A DNA stretch of 6,446 bases from an uncultured Amylibacter sp. (GTDB taxonomy: Bacteria > Pseudomonadota > Alphaproteobacteria > Rhodobacterales > Rhodobacteraceae). Made by a program: the position numbers and the translations under genes. Positions within the stretch are counted from its first letter, which is position 1. Each line of letters opens with the position of its first letter. The notes below the pieces were generated by a model. The model had not been told where the DNA came from. It did not search any database and saw only the letters and a list, made by a program, of their open reading frames with translations. Shown here in pieces: positions 1 to 6,057 of the stretch. Where the stretch lies: positions 1-6,446 of the forward strand of contig CALLAV010000293.1 of assembly GCA_938001995.1 (NCBI GenBank), given 5' to 3'.

Positions 1-65
1 GTTGCGTCAAGCCCGTCAAAGGTGCCGCTGTTGGTGGATGTTGTGGTATCTGTACCAGTTGCCAT
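1..65 (-). CDS. N-terminus of an unrecognised Thr/Gly-rich protein (partial, runs off left edge)
   Basis: An ATG at 65-63 on the minus strand opens a frame that stays open to the window edge, giving 21 codons. The peptide begins MATGTDTTTSTNSG and continues TFDGLDA. It is rich in Thr, Gly, Asn and Asp and has no hydrophobic core, so it does not look like a Sec signal peptide. The start is supported by a clear Shine-Dalgarno sequence, AAGGGA on the minus strand (positions 79-74), eight bases from the ATG, and by a plausible promoter further upstream (147-175). The composition resembles the beginning of large secreted repeat proteins that leave through type I systems, but this is only an impression from 21 residues. 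I do not recognise the protein and assign no function. Confidence 0.6.
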   Translation of the reverse strand, partial: MATGTDTTTSTNSGTFDGLDA

Positions 66-73
66 AATTAAAA

Positions 74-79
74 TCCCTT
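74..79 (-). promoter_or_regulatory. Ribosome binding site of the leftward partial gene
   Basis: The minus strand reads AAGGGA here, followed by eight bases and then the ATG at 65-63. This is a good Shine-Dalgarno match at normal spacing and is the main reason for accepting the short partial gene as real. Confidence 0.6.
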
Positions 80-146
80 CGGATGAAAGCGCAAAACATG
101 GGAGTGCGCAGGATACTCGTTACAATTATTAGGGTTATTAGGCTCA

Positions 147-175
147 GTCATACAGGAAATGGGCGAAACTGTCCA
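147..175 (-). promoter_or_regulatory. Candidate sigma-70 promoter for the leftward partial gene
   Basis: On the minus strand a -35 box TGGACA (175-170, five of six consensus positions) is followed by a 17-bp spacer and a -10 box TATGAC (152-147, four of six). Transcription would start near position 140, giving a 5' leader of about 75 nt. An 8-bp tandem repeat, TTATTAGG at 126-133 and 135-142, overlaps the predicted start site. This is a prediction from consensus matching only. Confidence 0.4.
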
Positions 176-524
176 AAAATAAACACTTTTCTGCCATTTT
201 TTGGCATTTTTTGAGGGAAAATACCTATTTCGCGTTGATTGTAGGAGCTTTGGAAACAATCCCGTCGCCCTTGCGGTTGAATGCTGCTTAAATTCCATGC
301 AAATCGACGTTTTGTTACGCGATTGAATGCCATAAATCGCCTTAATTGAGATCTTTTTTCCGCAAAAACTGTTCAATTCCCATCGTTTTTTGCTGATTTC
401 GACGCATTTTTCTTCGCATTGATTCGCCCCGCTGCGTTGCGCGGCGCAGTCTGTAAGTTGTTCTTTCCAAGTGGACGAATAACACTATTGTAGTGGCTAA
501 CAAAGACTTAGCATCGAGCACACA

Positions 525-1019
525 ATGACTGATACGATCCCCTATGGCCAACTAATGCACCGCGCGATGCGGGGGCTGATGCGCGAACTGCTTCAAGAAA
601 TCTCGACCCTTGGCGAGTTGCCGGGCGATCATCATTTCTTCATCACATTTGATACAAATCATCCGGGCGTGGATATCGCCCCTTGGTTGCGTGAACGCTA
701 TCCAGATGAGATGACCGTGGTGATGCAGCATTGGTTCGACAATCTTGTGGTGCTAGAGGACCGCTTTTCCGTCACACTGAATTTTGGCGATCAACCTGAA
801 CCCCTTGTGATCCCCTTCTTAGCAATCAAGACCTTCGTGGATCCATCTGTCGAATTCGGACTGCGTTTTGACGGCGAAGATGATCTGGATGATATGGACG
901 ACGATATCCCAGAAAGCCCTATGGTTGTGATCGAAGAAGACGACATCGAAGACATCGTCGAAGAGCCAAAAGGCGACGCCGAAGTGGTCTCGCTCGACGC
1001 GTTCCGCAAGCCGTCATAG
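525..1019 (+). CDS. sspB: SspB, ClpXP proteolysis adaptor (alphaproteobacterial type)
   Basis: SspB tethers ssrA-tagged proteins from stalled ribosomes to the cytoplasmic ClpXP protease and speeds their degradation. The protein has 164 residues. Residues 5-115 form the substrate-binding body, with the blocks LMHRAMRGL (10-18), GDHHFFITFDTNHPGVD (34-50), QHWFDNL (68-74), VTLNFG (83-88) and IKTFVDPSVEFGLRF (101-115), all of which I recognise as typical of the alphaproteobacterial family. Residues 116-152 are a very acidic, probably disordered linker. The protein ends EVVSLDAFRKPS; VVSLDAFRK (154-162) fits the known C-terminal ClpX-binding tail. The ATG at 525 has only a weak ribosome binding site (GAG, six bases upstream), but the protein starts where family members do. 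Its 3' end faces the TPR gene across 26 bp with no visible terminator. Confidence 0.93.
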   Translation: MTDTIPYGQLMHRAMRGLMRELLQEISTLGELPGDHHFFITFDTNHPGVDIAPWLRERYPDEMTVVMQHWFDNLVVLEDRFSVTLNFGDQPEPLVIPFLAIKTFVDPSVEFGLRFDGEDDLDDMDDDIPESPMVVIEEDDIEDIVEEPKGDAEVVSLDAFRKPS

Positions 1020-1045
1020 TACGTCTTAGGCCTCTGCCCGTCAGA

Positions 1046-2683
1046 TCAATGGGTTAACCGACAGGCACAAGACGCCTTGATCGGTTCATCTGCCCGCGCA
1101 TTGGCAATATCGAGGCGCTGTTTTATCAAATGCGCCTCGCTCGCCTTACCCAATTTCATCAAACATTCGTGCAATCCATCCAAAGCCCAGACGTTGTCAG
1201 GGTTTTGACAGGCCCGCGCCAGTTTTCCGTCCAGCCCCAGATCGGCGCGGTAAACGGCTTCGGCCTCTGACACATGGTTTTGTTCCAGCAAAAGCGCCCC
1301 AAGTGCATGGCGGGTGGGCTGCATCCAACCCCAAGGTTCCTCATACGGCATGGTGTCATCAAGCTCGACCGAGCGGCGCAGATGGGCAAAGGCCACATCA
1401 TAGTCGCCTTTGCGATAGGCCAATTCGCCCTCTAACATCTCTGCCGCGATACGCAGGACATCCAAACATGTGTTGTTCAACAACATGCGACTTTCAGGGA
1501 CACGATCCCGTGCGGCATAAAACAGGTCGCGAAAGGCCTCTGCCTGAGCAATTTTACCTGACGCGGCGCAAGCCACACCTTTGGCGTATGCATCAACGGC
1601 GTGGGTATACGCATAAACTTCGCTGTTTTCGGGTGGCGTCAGGGCCAAAATGTCGTCCCATTTCCCAAACCGGATCAGCGTGTGATAGCGCATGGGGTAA
1701 AAGCTCTCGAGCCAATCGGCAGCGGGTTCCATCACGTCTTCGGTTAGAAGCGCTTCCAGATCATCCGCCGCTTTCAGGGCTGGGCCGATTTGCCCCAAAA
1801 ACATCGCGCCATAGACCAGAAAATGCAGATTGTGACACATATAGGTGGTGTAAAATCCAAAAGGCCCATTATTGGCGAGGAATTTTTTGTCTGCTTCCCA
1901 GCCTTGTGCGTTGCGTGACACAACATTCTGATACTGACCGCACAGCACATCGATATGCGTCCCCATATGCAGCAAATGGCCAGAGTCAGGCATAAGGCCA
2001 TTTAAGGCATCCCCCATTTTGAGCGCCTTTTCAGGGTGCGGGGACATTTCTGAAAGGTGGATATACATGTGCAACAATCCTGGATGGGACATCGCTTGGG
2101 GATCGTTGGCGAAAGCTGTTTCCATGAGGGTCATTGCTTCGGCAGTATCTGCGCCTTCTTTTGGCAAACCCGTTGGCAAATCCCAAAGCAGCCAAGGGGT
2201 GCGGCCCATCAAGGCCTCTGCGGTAAGGGCGCAAATATCCAAATCTGTCGGATGTGCCGCATAAAGGCGGCGCATAGCATGGGCATAAGCGTCTGTGTAT
2301 GGGGTGAAATCCTCAATCTCGGCGGCTTCGATGTTTCGCGCCGCAATTGCAGTGATCAAACCGCGCTCTATTGGCGTGGCATTGTCGAGATGATCCAGCG
2401 CCGCGTTGTAATGTTTGGCAAATATTGCAACGGCCTTTTGTTTCTCTTTGAATGGGAAATCAGGCCATGTGTAATTGTAGTTTGGGCCAATCGCATAACA
2501 GATCCCCCAATGGGCCATCACACATGTTGGATCTGCCTCTAGTGCCTTTTCAAAGCACGCAATCGCTTCGTTATGATTGAACCCGTAGGTCCAGTTCAAA
2601 CCACGATCAAACCAGATTTGAGCATCCGCAGAAGCAGTTGTAATGGTACGGGTGTGTGCACCCAAATCGTAATAGTCTGTCAT
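1046..2683 (-). CDS. Tetratricopeptide-repeat protein (TTC38-like), function unknown
   Basis: This is a 545-residue protein. TPR-like units are visible at about 22-52 ([20 protein letters not shown], then EKALEADP), 419-446 ([20 protein letters not shown]), 460-487 and 498-527. The middle is rich in His and aromatic residues: HMYIHL (205-210), [12 protein letters not shown] (233-244), CHNLHF (283-288) and [16 protein letters not shown] (447-462). It ends in a Cys-x-Cys tail (CACRLTH). The family is widespread in bacteria and related to eukaryotic TTC38, but I know of no established role. There is no signal peptide or membrane segment, so it is probably cytoplasmic. The frame could begin at an ATG at 2764, but those extra 27 residues look unlike protein and would run across the fumC promoter. 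The ATG at 2683 ([13 protein letters not shown]) is preferred, although its ribosome binding site is weak. It ends in TGA. Confidence 0.85.
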   Translation of the reverse strand: MTDYYDLGAHTRTITTASADAQIWFDRGLNWTYGFNHNEAIACFEKALEADPTCVMAHWGICYAIGPNYNYTWPDFPFKEKQKAVAIFAKHYNAALDHLDNATPIERGLITAIAARNIEAAEIEDFTPYTDAYAHAMRRLYAAHPTDLDICALTAEALMGRTPWLLWDLPTGLPKEGADTAEAMTLMETAFANDPQAMSHPGLLHMYIHLSEMSPHPEKALKMGDALNGLMPDSGHLLHMGTHIDVLCGQYQNVVSRNAQGWEADKKFLANNGPFGFYTTYMCHNLHFLVYGAMFLGQIGPALKAADDLEALLTEDVMEPAADWLESFYPMRYHTLIRFGKWDDILALTPPENSEVYAYTHAVDAYAKGVACAASGKIAQAEAFRDLFYAARDRVPESRMLLNNTCLDVLRIAAEMLEGELAYRKGDYDVAFAHLRRSVELDDTMPYEEPWGWMQPTRHALGALLLEQNHVSEAEAVYRADLGLDGKLARACQNPDNVWALDGLHECLMKLGKASEAHLIKQRLDIANARADEPIKASCACRLTH

Positions 2684-2711
2684 TGTGCAATCTTGCGAAC
2701 ACTTTTGGCCG

Positions 2712-2740
2712 TTGGCAAGCCTTTGGGTCACAGCTATACG
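2712..2740 (+). promoter_or_regulatory. Candidate sigma-70 promoter of fumC
   Basis: A -35 box TTGGCA (2712-2717) is followed by exactly 17 bp and a -10 box TATACG (2735-2740). Transcription would start near 2747, giving a leader of about 20 nt that contains the fumC ribosome binding site. This lies in the 84-bp divergent gap between fumC and the TPR gene, so it could influence both. On the opposite strand the -35 region also reads TTGCCA, but no good matching -10 was found for the TPR gene. Confidence 0.55.
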
Positions 2741-2757
2741 GTTTGGGACTTTTCTTT

Positions 2758-2761
2758 GGAG
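2758..2761 (+). promoter_or_regulatory. Ribosome binding site deciding the fumC start
   Basis: GGAG lies six bases before the ATG at 2768. It supports this start over upstream in-frame codons, which would extend the protein through the promoter and into the TPR gene on the other strand. Confidence 0.65.
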
Positions 2762-2767
2762 CATGAA

Positions 2768-4159
2768 ATGGCTGATACCCGCACAGAAACCGACAGTTTT
2801 GGACCCCTAGAGGTTGCCTCTGACAAGTATTGGGGCGCACAAACGCAGCGCAGCCTGATGAACTTTCCAATCGGTTGGGAAAAGCAACCCGTGGCCATTG
2901 TCCGCGCCCTTGGTGTGATCAAACAAGCCTGCGCGATGGCGAACAAAGATTTGGGCAAACTGCCAGCCGAGATTGCAGATACGATGATTGCGGCGGCGAA
3001 CGAAGTGGTAACAGGCAAGCTCGACGACCACTTTCCGTTGGTGGTTTGGCAGACAGGGTCTGGCACGCAGTCGAACATGAACGCCAATGAGGTGGTGTCT
3101 AACCGTGCGATTGAAATGCTGGGCGGTGAATTGGGATCCAAGACCCCTGTCCACCCGAACGATCACTGCAACATGGGGCAGTCGTCCAATGACACCTTTC
3201 CGACTGCCATGCACATTGCTGTTGCGATGACAGCGCGGGATGTGACGTTGCCGGGCCTGCGCAAATTGCATGGTGTTTTGGCTGCCAAAGCCGATGAGTT
3301 TAAAGACATTATCAAGATCGGCCGCACACACACGATGGATGCAACGCCGCTGACGCTGGGCCAAGAATTTGGCGGTTATGCGTTTCAGGTGGAACAAGGG
3401 ATCAAACGGGTCGAACATGCGCTGATCAACATCTATCCACTGGCCCAAGGGGGCACGGCTGTTGGCACGGGTCTGAACACACCTAAAGGGTGGGGTGAAA
3501 CGGTTGCGGCCCATATGGCGGCCATTACGGATTTGCCGTTTGTGACCGCTCCGAACAAATTCGAGGCGCTGGCAGGCCATGACGCGCTGGTGGAAATGTC
3601 AGGCGCGCTGAAAACTGTGGCGGCGTCGTTGTACAAAATCGCGTCAGACATTCGTATGCTCGGCTCAGGCCCGCGCTGTGGGTTGGGCGAGCTGATGTTG
3701 CCCGAGAATGAGCCAGGTTCGTCTATCATGCCCGGCAAAGTGAACCCGACCCAAGTCGAGGCGATTACACAGGTCTGCGCCCATGTAATGGGCAATGATG
3801 CCGCTGTTGGTTTTGCAGGCAGCCAAGGGCATTTTGAGCTGAACGTTTACAAGCCGATGATGGCCTATAACGTATTGCAATCTATGCAATTGTTGGGCGA
3901 TTCCTGTGATGCGTTCACCGACAATTGTGTGGCGGGTATTCAAGCGGATGAAGAGCGGATTTCACAACTGATGTGGGAAAGCCTGATGCTCGTCACTGCC
4001 CTTGCGCCAGAGATCGGCTATGACAACGCTACGACCGTGGCCAAGACCGCGCACAAGAACCGCACAACGCTGAAAGAAGAGGCTGTGAAGCTGGGTTATG
4101 TAACCGCAGAACGGTTTGACGAAGTGGTGCAGCCCAAGGACATGATCGGGCCAAAATAA
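2768..4159 (+). CDS. fumC: Fumarate hydratase, class II (FumC)
   Basis: FumC is the iron-independent, oxygen-stable homotetrameric fumarase that reversibly hydrates fumarate to L-malate in the TCA cycle, in the cytoplasm. The protein has 463 residues, the usual length, and can be aligned to E. coli FumC with the same numbering. S98 and T100 lie in [15 protein letters not shown]129 in HPNDH, N141 in SSNDTFPTA and H188 in [12 protein letters not shown]. The family signature [11 protein letters not shown] (317-327) carries the catalytic S318 plus K324 and N326. All key residues are present. The start at 2768 ([12 protein letters not shown]) is supported by a GGAG six bases upstream and by a promoter just before it; the open frame extends further upstream, but that part is not fumarase-like. 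It stands alone, followed by an intrinsic terminator, and diverges from the TPR gene. Confidence 0.98.
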   Translation: MADTRTETDSFGPLEVASDKYWGAQTQRSLMNFPIGWEKQPVAIVRALGVIKQACAMANKDLGKLPAEIADTMIAAANEVVTGKLDDHFPLVVWQTGSGTQSNMNANEVVSNRAIEMLGGELGSKTPVHPNDHCNMGQSSNDTFPTAMHIAVAMTARDVTLPGLRKLHGVLAAKADEFKDIIKIGRTHTMDATPLTLGQEFGGYAFQVEQGIKRVEHALINIYPLAQGGTAVGTGLNTPKGWGETVAAHMAAITDLPFVTAPNKFEALAGHDALVEMSGALKTVAASLYKIASDIRMLGSGPRCGLGELMLPENEPGSSIMPGKVNPTQVEAITQVCAHVMGNDAAVGFAGSQGHFELNVYKPMMAYNVLQSMQLLGDSCDAFTDNCVAGIQADEERISQLMWESLMLVTALAPEIGYDNATTVAKTAHKNRTTLKEEAVKLGYVTAERFDEVVQPKDMIGPK

Positions 4160-4181
4160 CGGACCCACTTGCGAAGATTTC

Positions 4182-4214
4182 AGGCCGCGCGAAGGAGACT
4201 TCACGCGGCCTTTT
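4182..4214 (+). terminator. Rho-independent terminator of fumC
   Basis: An 8-bp GC-rich stem, AGGCCGCG (4182-4189) with CGCGGCCT (4204-4211), continues past one C/A mismatch into a 4-bp stem GAAG/CTTC closed by a GAGA loop. TTTT follows at 4211-4214. It sits 22 bp after the fumC stop codon and should separate fumC from the downstream small gene. Confidence 0.85.
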
Positions 4215-4221
4215 AATTGAA

Positions 4222-4250
4222 TTGACGGCATTTGGGCGACCGCCATTAAC
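4222..4250 (+). promoter_or_regulatory. Possible promoter for the small gene after fumC
   Basis: TTGACG (4222-4227) is a good -35 match. The -10 is poor: ATTAAC at 17-bp spacing (4245-4250), or TTAACA at 18 bp. It lies between the fumC terminator and the small gene and would give a leader of about 50 nt. Low confidence because of the weak -10 box. Confidence 0.3.
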
Positions 4251-4306
4251 ACTCTGGTGAAGCAACTGCGGCAGGTTGAGGCAGCAGTAGCAAACGGGTG
4301 TACAGA

Positions 4307-4570
4307 ATGAGCGATCATGAATTTGAACGGGTGGACAAAATTGTTGCGAAATTGGCGGCCGAAATGGACGCGTGTATGGAAAAACAAATGTGCCGACACA
4401 ATCATAAATCAGGGGATTTTCGCCAGGCCATGCCACGCGATCCTGAATGTGTTGTCGATGGGCCTGTCTGGATCAAGCACAGAAATCTGAACGATTTATT
4501 TGAGCGGATGAACGAACGATTTGAAGTTATGGCTCAAAAACTGCGACTGGCAGATCGTAGGCTACAATAG
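4307..4570 (+). CDS. Small hypothetical protein with Cys/His residues and charged helical ends
   Basis: I do not recognise this 87-residue protein. It starts MSDHEFERVDKIVAKLAAEM, a stretch that should form an amphipathic helix. A central segment follows with C23, C29, H31 and H33 (CMEKQMCRHNH) and a further Cys in DPECVV. It ends in a second charged helix (NLNDLFERMNERFEVMAQ, then KLRLADRRLQ) with coiled-coil character. Cys/His spacing of this kind could bind a metal, but no known zinc-finger pattern is matched. The ATG at 4307 is chosen; a GTG at 4298 would add three residues. Neither has a strong ribosome binding site. The gene lies after the fumC terminator in the same direction and probably has its own promoter. 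Regular codon use and a balanced amino-acid composition favour a real gene. Confidence 0.6.
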   Translation: MSDHEFERVDKIVAKLAAEMDACMEKQMCRHNHKSGDFRQAMPRDPECVVDGPVWIKHRNLNDLFERMNERFEVMAQKLRLADRRLQ

Positions 4571-4841
4571 CGTCGAACAACTACATCGATGCGCGAAAAA
4601 TGTGTTTGACGCTTAGGTAAGTTCATCTTTAAGTTGTAAATCCCTAATTTAAACGCGCTTTTCTACTTAAAAAACGCAAATTGACGTTCCGCGATGCTTG
4701 CTTCGCGAGTCGCCCCTACCTATGGTGTACCTAAGGCTCAAACCCACAAAGAGGGGTAAAAAAAGCTACAGAGGCGGGCAGCAGGATACTCACCAAACAT
4801 AAGGCGAGGTTTATCTGCCCATAGGGTATCGGGCGGGTAAC
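4571..4841. other. AT-rich intergenic region and leader of the first Hint gene
   Basis: I see no gene in these 271 bp. They contain two possible promoters: TTGACG at 4606-4611 with only a poor -10 about 17-18 bp downstream, and TTGCTT at 4698-4703 with TATGGT at 4721-4726. There is a small dyad CGCGA/TCGCG at 4690-4694 and 4703-4707. TACCTA repeats at 4717-4722 and 4728-4733 surround the second -10. The last 100 bp form the leader of the Hint gene, with GGGCAG (4776-4781), CTGCCC (4815-4820) and GGGCGG (4831-4836) able to form alternative pairings. Confidence 0.5.
4698..4726 (+). promoter_or_regulatory. Candidate promoter of the first Hint-domain gene
   Basis: TTGCTT (4698-4703), a 17-bp spacer and TATGGT (4721-4726, four of six positions). 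Transcription would start near 4733, giving a leader of about 109 nt. The -10 box lies between two TACCTA copies 11 bp apart, the kind of spacing seen in operators. Consensus matching only. Confidence 0.3.
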
Positions 4842-5870
4842 TTGGCACAGTTTACCTTTTTTGAGGTTAATGGGGATCCGCTTAACAGCAGCATCCTCAC
4901 TCTTGGCAACAGCGGAACGGCTGTTGTTGAGGATGATGACGGCTTTCTGCAACCTGACACCGAAGATTCTGGCGCGCAATTCTCTATCGACGGTATTGAT
5001 TTTGAATCAACTGCCTATCCCAATTACAGCGCCACGGGATCAAATGTTGAAATTTACACGGCACAAATTCGCGGTGGTCCCTTCAACAATCAAACGGTCA
5101 CCTTTGCCTATTTAACCGCCGCCAATGATGGTGTTGATGATGGCGTAAACCGCATTGTTCAATTGTCAGGTCCGACATTCAACACGAGCATGCGCCTGGA
5201 CAACATTTCCTTAAGCGACGGCAATTCGAACGTTCCATACGATACCATTCCGTCCATCATCTGTTTTACGCCTGGCGCCATGCTTACAACACCGCGAGGG
5301 CAAGTCGCCGTAGAAGATTTGCAAGTGGGCGATCTGGTCATTACCGCGGACAACGGCCTGCAAGCTATCCGCTGGATTGGCAAAAAACGCATGACGGGCG
5401 CGCGGCTACAAGCCTTCCCCGAACTGCGCCCTATTCGCATCCGTAAGGACGCCTTTGGCGACGGGCTGCCAGAGCGGGATATGTGGGTATCTCCTCAACA
5501 TCGGATGCTGGTAAAATCAGAACGTACCCTGCTCGATTACGGTGAAACCGAGGTGCTGGTGCCAGCAAAGGGCCTGCTTAACGATTTGTCAGTCACTGTG
5601 GATTACGGTCTGAGAGAGACAGAATATGTGCACATTCTGTTCGACAAACACGAAGTGGTCTTTGCCAATGGCACCCCAACAGAAAGCTTTCATCCAGGCC
5701 AACACGCCCTAGACACAATCGAAAACGAGGCACGTGATGAATTGTTCGAAATCTTCCCTGAATTGGCGGATGACCCCAAAGATTATGGCCCGTCTGCCCG
5801 CCTGAGTTTGAAAGTGCGCGAAGTTCAATCCCTGAACAAGCGCGGGCTGCTTGGTGCGAAGCGGCGATAA
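4842..5870 (+). CDS. Hint-domain protein (Hint_2 type), first of a tandem pair
   Basis: This 342-residue protein has an acidic, probably beta-rich N-terminal region (1-137, beginning MAQFTFFEVNGDP) and a Hint (Hedgehog/intein) domain from C141 to about 277, followed by a tail with ARDELFEIFPEL (297-308). Hint landmarks are CFTPGAMLTTPRG (141-153) with the candidate nucleophile C141, VEDLQVGDLVITADNG (157-172), the block B-like S217-P-Q-H220, and the block F-like YVHILFDKHEVVFANG (262-277). C141 is the only cysteine in the protein. There is no terminal His-Asn plus Cys/Ser/Thr, so splicing is unlikely; cleavage at C141 is conceivable but unproven. No signal peptide is seen. The role of these Rhodobacterales Hint proteins is not established; some related ones are joined to secreted or calcium-binding modules. 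TTG at 4842 is the chosen start: the next in-frame Met is residue 117, and the neighbouring gene has a matching N-terminus. Confidence 0.85.
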   Translation: MAQFTFFEVNGDPLNSSILTLGNSGTAVVEDDDGFLQPDTEDSGAQFSIDGIDFESTAYPNYSATGSNVEIYTAQIRGGPFNNQTVTFAYLTAANDGVDDGVNRIVQLSGPTFNTSMRLDNISLSDGNSNVPYDTIPSIICFTPGAMLTTPRGQVAVEDLQVGDLVITADNGLQAIRWIGKKRMTGARLQAFPELRPIRIRKDAFGDGLPERDMWVSPQHRMLVKSERTLLDYGETEVLVPAKGLLNDLSVTVDYGLRETEYVHILFDKHEVVFANGTPTESFHPGQHALDTIENEARDELFEIFPELADDPKDYGPSARLSLKVREVQSLNKRGLLGAKRR

Positions 5871-6057
5871 TGTGACCAGAAAGACTCGGTTTGGTGCAAA
5901 ACTAACCTACCGAAAAAAGAGGAGAATTGATCCGTAAGCGCCAGTGGCGCATCTTGAACATAGAATGATCCGGCACAAAGCTGGGCAGCTATGAGGCAGG
6001 GCAATCGGCAGAGCGACGAGGTTGTGCGCGATTACCCCATAAAATTGGTGGTGCAAC
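5871..6057. other. Intergenic leader region between the two Hint genes
   Basis: No gene was identified in these 187 bp. They contain an unused Shine-Dalgarno-like AGAGGAG (5918-5924), a near-perfect palindrome GCGCCA-g-TGGCGC (5938-5950), flanking near-repeats GAATTGATCCG (5924-5934) and GAATGATCCG (5963-5972), and blocks shared with the leader of the first Hint gene (CACAAAG, GGGCAGC, CGAGGTT, CCCATA). There is no obvious intrinsic terminator for the first Hint gene and no strong promoter for the second, so co-transcription is possible. Confidence 0.45.

Larger units (their letters stand above)
66..524. other. Divergent AT-rich intergenic region with phased A/T tracts
   Basis: These 459 bp separate the leftward partial gene from sspB. 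I see no convincing gene; a 102-codon minus-strand frame across it has no family resemblance and no good ribosome binding site. The visible content is: the candidate leftward promoter at 147-175; the tandem TTATTAGG repeat at 126-142; T tracts starting at 187, 197 and 207, exactly ten bases apart; further tracts at 354-359, 364-368, 386-391 and 407-411, spaced by about one or two helical turns; a 6-bp dyad GCGATT/AATCGC at 319-324 and 335-340; and a GC-rich dyad CTGCG/CGCAG at 432-436 and 445-449. No clear sigma-70 promoter for sspB could be picked out. Confidence 0.6.

Noticed and set aside
195..212. TGCCA-TTTTT-TGGCA followed by six T, resembling a plus-strand terminator
   Set aside because: The stem is only five base pairs, no plus-strand gene lies upstream, and the T runs are better explained as phased tracts.
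68..376. A 102-codon minus-strand frame filling most of the left intergenic region
   Set aside because: No recognisable family, low-complexity AT-rich sequence, no good ribosome binding site, and it runs through the candidate promoter of the leftward gene.
1303..1995. A 230-codon plus-strand open frame inside the TPR gene
   Set aside because: Antisense to a well-supported protein; the composition (many Arg, Pro, Cys, His) is that of a reverse-frame translation.
2684..2764. N-terminal extension of the TPR protein to an ATG at 2764
   Set aside because: The extra 27 residues are not protein-like for this family and would overlap the fumC promoter; the ATG at 2683 fits the family start.
2573..2767. 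N-terminal extension of FumC by 65 residues
   Set aside because: The extension is antisense to the TPR gene and not fumarase-like; the ATG at 2768 has a good ribosome binding site and gives E. coli-like numbering.
2807..3580. A 257-codon minus-strand open frame inside fumC
   Set aside because: It is fully antisense to fumC, whose residues are all conserved, and the translation is Arg/His/Gln-rich without family resemblance, typical of a shadow frame.
4690..4707. CGCGA/TCGCG hairpin as a terminator for the small gene
   Set aside because: Only five base pairs with no following T run, and it lies 120 bp after the stop codon.
4731..4979. An 82-codon minus-strand frame over the start of the first Hint gene
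   Set aside because: It overlaps the Hint coding sequence and leader and has no recognisable features; the plus-strand reading is supported by a paralogue.
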